A stretch of 64,000 bases of DNA from RPQJ01 sp963762315 (lineage in GTDB: Bacteria; Pseudomonadota; Gammaproteobacteria; Steroidobacterales; Steroidobacteraceae). How positions within the stretch are numbered: the stretch's first letter is position 1; every line of letters starts with the position of its first letter. Below are positions 57,762-64,000 of the stretch, one piece after another. The position numbers and the translations under genes were made by a program. A model generated the notes under the pieces. That model was not told the DNA's origin. It ran no database searches and saw only the letters and a program-made list of their open reading frames with translations. The stretch is taken from positions 248,001 to 312,000 of the forward strand of contig CAVXKO010000006.1 of the NCBI GenBank assembly GCA_963762315.1. The letters run 5' to 3'.

Positions 57762-60094
57762 TCAGTCGGCATCGGGCGGCGGCGGCGCGAGCACTTCGCG
57801 GCTACCGTTCGTCTGCAGCGGGCCGACCAGCCCTGCGGCTTCCATCGCCTCGATCATGCGGGCGGCGCGGTTGTAGCCGATCTTCAGGCGTCGCTGCACG
57901 CCGGAGATCGAGGCCTTGCGGCTTTCGGTGACGATGCGGACGGCCTCGTCGTAGAGCGGATCCTGCTCTGCATCACCGCCCTCGCCGCCTTCGCCGCCCG
58001 CACCCTCTTCACCCGGCAGACCGGGGATCGGCGCCGACGGACCGTCGAGCACTTCGTCGATGTACACCGGCGCACTGTGCTGGCGCAGCGTGGATGCAAC
58101 CTTGTGCACTTCCTGGTCGGAGACGAACGCGCCGTGGCACGCGCACGGGATGCGACGTGCCCGGCTGCAGGAACAGCATGTCGCCGTGGCCAAGCAGGCT
58201 TTCCGCGCCGCTCTGGTCGAGGATCGTGCGCGAGTCCACCTTGGCCGACACCTGGAACGCGATGCGCGTCGGGATGTTGGCCTTGATGAGGCCGGTGATG
58301 ACGTCCACCGACGGACGCTGCGTGGCGAGGATCAGGTGGATGCCGGACGCGCGCGCCTTCTGCGCGAGCCGCGCGATCAGCTCCTCGACCTTCTTGCCGA
58401 CGATCATCATCATGTCGGCGAGCTCGTCGACCACGACGACGATGTACGGCAGCGGCTCGAGTTCGGGCACGGTGTCCGGATCGCCGCCCGGCGGCAGGCG
58501 CTTCATCTCGATCGGGTCCTTCAGCGGCTTGCCCGCGTCGGCCGCTTCCTTGATCTTGCGGTTGTAACCGGCGAGGTTGCGCACGCCCGCGTCGGCCATC
58601 AGCTGGTAGCGGCGCTCCATTTCCGCGACGCACCAGCGCAGCGCGTTGGCCGCCTGCTTCATGTCCGTGACGACCGGAGCGAGCAGGTGCGGGATGCCCT
58701 CGTACACCGAGAGTTCCAGCATCTTCGGGTCGATCATGATCAGCCGCACGTGCTCGGGCGTGCTCTTGTAGAGCAGCGACAGCACCATCGCGTTGACGCG
58801 CGGTGGACTTGCCGGAGCCGGTGGTGCCGCCCACCAGCAGGTGCGGCATGCGCGCGAGGTCGGCCACCACCGGGTTGCCGCCGATGTCCTTGCCGAGCAC
58901 CAGCGCGAGCGGCGAGTCGAGCTCGTCGTAGGCCTTCGACTTGATGATCTCGCCGAGCGTGACCATCTCGCGCGTCTCGTTCGGGATCTCGAGGCCCATG
59001 GTCGACTTGCCCGGGATGATCTCGACGACGCGGACGCTGATCGCCGAAAGCGCGCGGGCCAGGTCCTTCGCGAGATTCGAGATCTGCGCGACCTTCACGC
59101 CCGGCGCGGGCCGCAGCTCGAAGCGCGTGATGACCGGGCCCGGATGCACTTCGACGACTTCGGCTTCGACGCCGAAATCGCGCAGCTTCAATTCGACGAG
59201 CCGCGACATCGCCTCGAGCGCTTCGGGGGAATAGCCACCCACGCGCGGCGGCGGATCGTCGAGCAGCGAGAGCGCCGGCAAAGCGGACGCGCCCGGCCTC
59301 TCGAACATGCGGCACCTGCTTTTCCTTCTCGACGCGCTCGCTCTTCTCGACCTTCGGCGCGATCGCCTCGATCTTCGGCGGCTTGCGCTCGGCCACCTTC
59401 TTCTGCTCTTCGCGCACCACTTCCTGCCGCGCATGCTTCACCTCGCGGCCGGCCTTGGCATCGCGCGCTGAGGACATGCGCTCCTTGATCCAGGAAATGC
59501 CGCAGAGCACGCCCCGGCCGATGCGGTCCATCACTTCGAGCCACGAGATACCCGTGCAGAGCGCAACGGAAGCGAGCCACACCGCCAGCAGCAGCAGCGT
59601 GGCGCCGAGGAAGCTCATGGCCTGGGCGAGGCCGTCGCCGGCGAGGGTGCCGAACAATCCGCCTGCGGTGTTCGGGAACGAAGCCGCCCGAGAAATGCAG
59701 CGTCGCGAGCCCGCAGCTGCTCGCGAGCGCCAGCACGAAACCCAGGCCGCGCAGGGTCGCGGTGCGCCGGTCGAACGGCTCGGGGTTGCTGCGCTCCCGG
59801 AAGAGACTCCAGCCGGCGAGACCGAGCATGATCGGGAACAGGAACGCCGGCGCGCCGAACAGCACGAAGAACAGGTCCGACAGCCAGGCCCCGAACGGTC
59901 CGATCAGGTTGGCGACCGGGCCCGGGCTGGCCGGTGGAGGAGAACGCGGGATCGGCGCGGTCGTAGCTCACGAGCGCGACGAACAGGATCAGGGCGAGCG
60001 CGCCGAAGATCCAGAGCGCGCTTTCGCGCAGCCCTCGGGCCACGTTGGCCGCTTGTGCGCCACCCGCGCCACGCTTCTGCTCGGTTCTAGCCAC
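57762..60094 (-). CDS. ftsK: DNA translocase FtsK, five one-base insertions
   Basis: Starts at ATG 60094. The N-terminal part has four membrane helices (ESALWIFGALALILFVALVSY and following), a charged linker (EEQKKVAERKPPKIEA), then the RecA-like motor: Walker A GGTTGSGKST, Walker B YIVVVVDELADMMM, LATQRPSVDVITGLIKANIP, and a C-terminal winged-helix gamma domain (ISGVQRRLKIGYNRAARMIE) that reads KOPS. The frame shifts by one extra base near 59935, 59690, 59305, 58797 and 58140. Removing exactly five bases gives 775 residues, the normal length for the short FtsK form. All motifs are intact, and ftsK is normally essential, so a true null is unlikely. Confidence 0.9.
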
Positions 60095-60319
60095 CAGAGA
60101 TCACCTGAAAGCTCAATACTTTCCCGTAAGCCTATGAGTCTACGAGGATAAACGGTGCTTGGACAGGACCGGCGGCAAACGACCCCCGCACCGCCCGGCG
60201 GGTGTGCATGGGGTCATGGCTGCGGGTTCTTTGCCGCGAGGCAGGGAGTTGCTTACCATGCCGCGCCCTACACCGCGCCGCGGACTGCAAGTCACGCGCA
60301 AACGAGCGAGGAAGTATAC

Positions 60320-61294
60320 ATGAGCGCTCCCCGTCACTCCCGCCTGATCATCCTCGGATCCGGACCGGCGGGCTATTCGGCGGCGGTCTACGCCGCCCGC
60401 GCGAACCGTAATCCGCTGCTCATCACGGGCATGGAACAGGGCGGCCAGCTGATGACCACCACCGAGGTCGACAACTGGCCGGGCGACCCGCACGGCCTCA
60501 CGGGCCCGGGCCTGATGGAGCGCATGCGCGCGCACGCCGAGCGCTTCCACACCGAGATCCTGATGGACCACATCAACGAGGTGGACTTCAGCCGCCGTCC
60601 GCTGCTGCTGAAGGGCGATCGCGGCGAGTACACCTGCGACGCGCTGATCATCGCCACCGGCGCGAGCGCCCGCTACCTCGGCATCGAGTCCGAGCAGAAC
60701 TTCCGCGGCCGCGGCGTGTCGGCCTGCGCCACCTGCGACGGCTTCTTCTTCCGCGGCCAGCGCGTCGCGGTGATCGGCGGCGGCAATACCGCCGTCGAGG
60801 AAGCGCTGTACCTGTCGAACATCGCCTCGCACGTCACGCTCGTGCATCGCCGCGACAAGCTGCGCTCGGAAAAGATCCTGCAGGACCACCTGTTCGAGCG
60901 GCAGCGCGCGGGCGCCGTGGACATCGTCTGGAACCACGAGGTCGACGAAGTCCTCGGCGACGACTCGGGCGTCACCGGCTTGCGCGTCGCTGCGACCGAC
61001 GGCTCCGGCAAGAAGGACATCGCGGTCGCCGGCGTGTTCATTGCCGTCGGCCACACGCCGAACACCCAGATCTTCAGCGGCCAGCTCGACATGAACGGCG
61101 GCTACATCATCGTGCGCACGGGGCTGCAAGGCGGTGCGACAGCGACCAGCGTCCCCGGAGTGTTCGCCGCGGGCGACGTGGCCGACCACGTCTATCGCCA
61201 GGCGGTCACCTCGGCAGGCACGGGGTGCATGGCGGCCCTCGACGCCGACAAGTACCTCGACGCGCTGGATGCCGGTGCCGCGCCGGGGCATTGA
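60320..61294 (+). CDS. trxB: Thioredoxin-disulfide reductase
   Basis: 324 residues. FAD-binding GSGPAGYSAAVYAAR at the N-terminus, redox-active Cys136/Cys139 in CATCDG, NADPH-binding GGGNTAVEEALYLS, and the C-terminal FAD block GVFAAGDVADHVYRQ. Keeps thioredoxin reduced using NADPH. GAGGAAG precedes the ATG at 60320. Divergent from ftsK with a 225-base intergenic region. Confidence 0.97.
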   Translation: MSAPRHSRLIILGSGPAGYSAAVYAARANRNPLLITGMEQGGQLMTTTEVDNWPGDPHGLTGPGLMERMRAHAERFHTEILMDHINEVDFSRRPLLLKGDRGEYTCDALIIATGASARYLGIESEQNFRGRGVSACATCDGFFFRGQRVAVIGGGNTAVEEALYLSNIASHVTLVHRRDKLRSEKILQDHLFERQRAGAVDIVWNHEVDEVLGDDSGVTGLRVAATDGSGKKDIAVAGVFIAVGHTPNTQIFSGQLDMNGGYIIVRTGLQGGATATSVPGVFAAGDVADHVYRQAVTSAGTGCMAALDADKYLDALDAGAAPGH

Positions 61295-61312
61295 CCTTCG
61301 CCGCCTGCGGCC

Positions 61313-62474
61313 ATGCCGTTGAAGGCGGAACTCGTCGGATCCATCGCGGGCTTGCCGGCCGCCGACTGGGATGCGCTCGACCCGAGCGGACACCCGTTCC
61401 TGCGTCATGCCTTTCTCGAGGCGCTCGAGAGCACCGGCTGCGTCGGCCAGGCATCCGGCTGGCTGCCGTATCACCTCGTCGTGCGCGACCGGCTGGGCGC
61501 GCTCGTCGCTGCCGTGCCGCAGTACTTGAAGGCGCATTCCTGGGGCGAGTTCATCTTCGACATGAGCTGGGCGCAGGGCTACGCGCGGGCCGGTCTCGAG
61601 TACTACCCGAAGCTGCTCTCGGCGGTCCCTTTCACGCCGGTGACCGGGCCCCGCCTGCTGGTCCGGCCGGGCCTCGAGGCCGACGACCTGCGCGAGTCTG
61701 TCGCGGAACTGCTGATCGAATCCGCACGGGCGAGCGGCGCCTCCGGTGCCCACGTCAATTTCACACTGGAAGGCGACCAGTCTTCGCTCGAACGAGCGGG
61801 CTTCATTCGCCGCCACGACTGCCGGTTCCTCTGGCGCAACGAGGGCTACCGCGGACTTCGAGGACTTCCTCGATCGCTTCCGCTCCGACAAGCGCAAGAA
61901 AGCGCGGCGCGAGCGGCGGCGCGTGGCCGAGTCCGGCATCGTGTTTCGCACGCTGCGCGGCGAGGAGATCGGCGCGGATCTGTGGAACGTGGTCTTCGGC
62001 TTTTCCGAACGCACCTTCCAGCTGCACGGCAACGCGCACTACCTGAGCGTCGATTTCCTGCAACTGGTGTCACGACGCCTTCCCGGCACCATCATGGTGA
62101 AACTCGCCGAACGCGCAGGCGTGCCGGTGGCAGCGGCGATCTTCTTCCGGGGCGGCGGCTGCGCTGTACGGACGGTACTGGGGCTGCGCGCGGCCCGAGG
62201 ATTCGCCTGCACTTCGAGGCCTGCTACTACCAGGGCATCGAGTACTGCATCGAACAGGGACTGCGGGGTTTCGACCCCGGAACCCAGGGCGAGCACAAGA
62301 TCGCGCGCGGCTTCGAGCCGACGCGCACCTGCTCGGCGCACTGGCTGGCGCACCCCGGCTTCGCGGAGGCCGTGGGCCGCTACCTGCAGCGCGAGCGCGC
62401 GGCCGTCGATGAATACATCGCCGCTGCAAGTGCGCACCTTCCCTTCCAGCGCGGCAAGGACGAGACCGCCGTGA
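61313..62474 (+). CDS. GNAT/FemAB-like protein (COG3146 type), four one-base insertions
   Basis: Follows trxB by 18 bases. Segments DWDALDPSGHPFLRHAFLEALE, SWGEFIFDMSWAQGYARAG, FEDFLDRFRSDKRKKARRER and GFDPGTQGEHKIARGFEPT identify the peptidogalycan biosynthesis/COG3146 acetyltransferase-like family. Extra bases occur near 61850, 62155, about 62190 and in the last ~150 bases. With four bases removed the reading ends at TGA 62472-62474 and gives 385 residues, the family norm, and the stop overlaps the aat GTG. Function unknown; the family is widespread in this position beside aat. Confidence 0.7.
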
Positions 62475-63186
62475 TTCCGTGGCTGCGCGCCGGAAGACCC
62501 GCCCGATGCGTTCCCGCCGGTCGAGGATGCGCTCGCGGAGCCGGACGGCCTGCTCTGCGTCGGCGGCGACCTCTCCCCGCCCCGACTGCTCGCCGCCTAT
62601 CGGCGCGGGATCTTCCCGTGGTACTCGGAAGGCCAGCCGATCCTGTGGTGGTCGCCGGATCCCCGCGCCGTCCTGTTCCCTCAGGAGTTCAGGACGTCGC
62701 GCAGCCTCGCCAAGGCCGTGCGCAACCGGGGATTCGCCGTCACCTGCGACCGGGACTTCGCGGGCGTGATGCGGCATTGCGCCGATGCGCGGCTGCGGCC
62801 CGAGGGCACCTGGATCTCGCCGGACATGCTGCAAGGCCTACGCGCGCCTGCACGATCTCGGCCATGCGCACTCGGTGGAAACGTGGCTCGAAGGACGCCT
62901 CGTGGGCGGGCTCTACGGCGTTGCACTCGGCCGAGTGTTCTTCGGCGAATCGATGTTCAGCACCGAGCGAGATGCCTCGAAAGTGGCGCTGCACAGGCTG
63001 GTCGAAATGTCGCTCGCGCGCAACGTCGAACTGATCGACTGCCAGGTCGCAAGCGCGCACCTCGAGAGCCTCGGCGCGAGGCCGATTCCACGCAGCGAGT
63101 TCGTTTCACACCTCGCAAGGTGCATCGCGAACGTGAACCCCGTGGCGGGCTGGCCAGGGACCAGTGTGCCCGGTGTGGGAAAATAG
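62471..63186 (+). CDS. aat: Leucyl/phenylalanyl-tRNA-protein transferase, two one-base insertions
   Basis: Adds Leu/Phe from aminoacyl-tRNA to N-terminal Lys/Arg, creating N-degrons for ClpS/ClpAP. Family blocks: GGDLSPPRLLAAYRRGIFPWY, ILWWSPDPRAVLFP, HSVETWLEGRLVGGLYGVALG, FFGESMFS, DCQVASAHLESLGARPI. The start is GTG 62471 within the GTGA overlap. One extra base near 62498 and one near 62832 break the frame; removal gives 237 residues, the family length. The infA-clpA neighbourhood fits the N-end rule pathway. Confidence 0.9.
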
Positions 63187-63270
63187 CGACGCAAAAGCAA
63201 CGGTTTTCATTGCAATGCAGGGGGGCTTTATGCAGAATTCGCGCGGCTCCGAGGGCCGCTGAGAGGGTGC

Positions 63271-63489
63271 ATGGCGAAAGAAGATGCGATTCAGATGGAA
63301 GGCAAGGTGGTCGAGACCCTGCCCAACACGACATTCCGGGTCCAATTGCAGAACGGCCACGTCGTGACCGCGCACATCTCCGGCAAGATGCGCAAGAACT
63401 ACATCCGCATCCTCACGGGCGACACCGTCACGGTGGAAATGACGCCGTACGACCTCACCAAGGGCCGCATCGTCTACCGCGGCCGCTGA
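63271..63489 (+). CDS. infA: Translation initiation factor IF-1
   Basis: 72 residues, the invariant length: AKEDAIQMEGKVVETLPN, FRVQLQNGHVVTAHISGKM and DLTKGRIVYRGR form the S1-like OB fold. GAGAGGG precedes the ATG. It is followed by a strong terminator. Confidence 0.98.
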   Translation: MAKEDAIQMEGKVVETLPNTTFRVQLQNGHVVTAHISGKMRKNYIRILTGDTVTVEMTPYDLTKGRIVYRGR

Positions 63490-63514
63490 GCGAACGCGAG
63501 CGAATGAACACGGA

Positions 63515-63543
63515 GGGCCGGCAATGCCGGCCCTTTTCTTTTC
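63515..63543 (+). terminator. Rho-independent terminator of infA
   Basis: GGGCCGGC pairs perfectly with GCCGGCCC across a three-base loop and is followed by TTTTCTTTTC. It starts 26 bases after the infA stop. Confidence 0.92.
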
Positions 63544-63733
63544 CATTTCCGACGGGCGACGCGCTGTCAGCGTGCATCCCCCGACCGCCTGCATGCGACG
63601 TGCGGGTTCTCGCGTTCTGGCGAAAAGTCGCCCAGGCGCCCCGCGTCGAGCGTTCGTTCGGGATTCTCTCCCCGCGAGCATGCCTTCTTCCGCTCGCGGG
63701 GGGAGAACCCGCGGAACGGACGCCCTGCCGCCA

Positions 63734-63776
63734 CCCTCACCCGCCTTTGGCGACCTCTCCCGCAAGCGGGAGAGGT
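63734..63776. repeat. Single copy of the REP-like element before clpA's 3' end
   Basis: CCCTCACCCGCC, a short spacer, then CGACCTCTCCCGCAAGCGGG and AGAGGT, matching the units at 55195. It ends at the clpA stop codon, with the T of the palindrome flank shared by the TAA. The preceding ~180 bases (63545-63733) contain another GC hairpin (CCCCGCGAGC / GCTCGCGGGG) and no gene. Confidence 0.75.
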
Positions 63777-64000
63777 TATTCCAAGAGCGCGGGTTCCTCG
63801 GCCGAGCGCGCCTCGACCTTCAACTGGTCGTCGGCGCCCACGCTGACGAAGGCATGCCCGCCTTTCTCCAGCCGGCCGAACAGCAGTTCTTCGGCCAGCG
63901 GCCGCTTGATGTGCTCCTGGATGACGCGGGCCATCGGCCGTGCGCCCATCTTCGGGTCATAGCCGCGCTTGGCGATCCACTGCCGCGCGTCGTCGTCGAT
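63776..64000 (-). CDS. clpA: ATP-dependent Clp protease ATP-binding subunit ClpA, C-terminal end
   Basis: The last 74 residues, open to the window edge. KRGYDPKMGARPMARVIQEH, IKRPLAEELLFGRLEKGG and the C-terminal VGADDQLKVE match the D2 small domain of ClpA, with the sensor 2 GAR motif visible. ClpA unfolds substrates for ClpP. Convergent with infA, as in E. coli. Confidence 0.92.
   Translation of the reverse strand: MDDDARQWIAKRGYDPKMGARPMARVIQEHIKRPLAEELLFGRLEKGGHAFVSVGADDQLKVEARSAEEPALLE

Noticed and set aside
60095..60319. Possible riboswitch or small gene between ftsK and trxB
   Set aside because: The 225 bases contain no conserved riboswitch core that I can recognise and no credible coding frame; likely just divergent promoters.

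Overview
The window is GC-rich chromosomal DNA from a Gram-negative proteobacterium, most likely a beta- or gammaproteobacterium. The strongest taxonomic cue is the right end, where the order clpA, infA, aat, (a GNAT-like gene), trxB, ftsK, lolA, rarA, serS matches the E. coli neighbourhood. The facing ppsR/ppsA pair, the 4.5S RNA-dnaX-ybaB-recR block, LolA, two RND pumps and a PEP-CTERM protein fit this. No phage, insertion sequence or CRISPR array is visible.

Layout. 1-5.8 kb (minus): a five-gene hyf-like membrane complex (HyfB, C, E, F and the start of HyfG). The HyfG-like subunit has Ser in place of both cysteines of the first [NiFe]-ligand motif. A ribbon-helix-helix regulator gene diverges from it across a 26-bp palindrome. 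6.1-8.3 kb: FMN-dependent alpha-hydroxy-acid dehydrogenase and a Gfo/Idh/MocA oxidoreductase. 8.3-18.8 kb: two small membrane proteins, a tail-specific protease, and an efflux operon of one membrane-fusion lipoprotein and two RND transporters, nearly all interrupted by single-base insertions. 18.8-24 kb: a coiled-coil protein, a DUF1249 protein, ppsR and ppsA. 23.6-29 kb: recR, ybaB, dnaX, SRP RNA, queF and a probably exported oligoendopeptidase F.

29-48.5 kb is lipid and carbon metabolism: an alpha/beta hydrolase facing a wax ester synthase/DGAT; a five-gene acyl-CoA dehydrogenase, SDR and phosphotransferase operon divergent from a LysR regulator; an M64 peptidase, a PrsW protease and a CHRD protein; then a minus-strand cluster (amidohydrolase, SDR, two VOC proteins, a haem c/quinoprotein dehydrogenase, an acyl-CoA ligase) that looks like an uncharacterised catabolic pathway. 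Three proteins here carry long Lys/Ala/Arg-rich tails. 48.6-53.8 kb: a SnoaL-like protein, a TPR-dioxygenase fusion, a zinc-ribbon protein with a decayed copy, a YdcF protein flanked by two copies of a structured repeat, a PEP-CTERM protein and tRNA-Ser(UGA).

53.8-64 kb is housekeeping (serS, rarA, vanZ-like, lolA, ftsK, trxB, GNAT-like, aat, infA, 3' end of clpA), with REP-like palindromes between genes. Frameshifts recur in ftsK, the GNAT-like gene and aat. Wherever I could follow the frame in the affected genes the change is a one-base insertion, with one apparent deletion in pepF. Because essential genes are hit, consensus errors are the simplest explanation.
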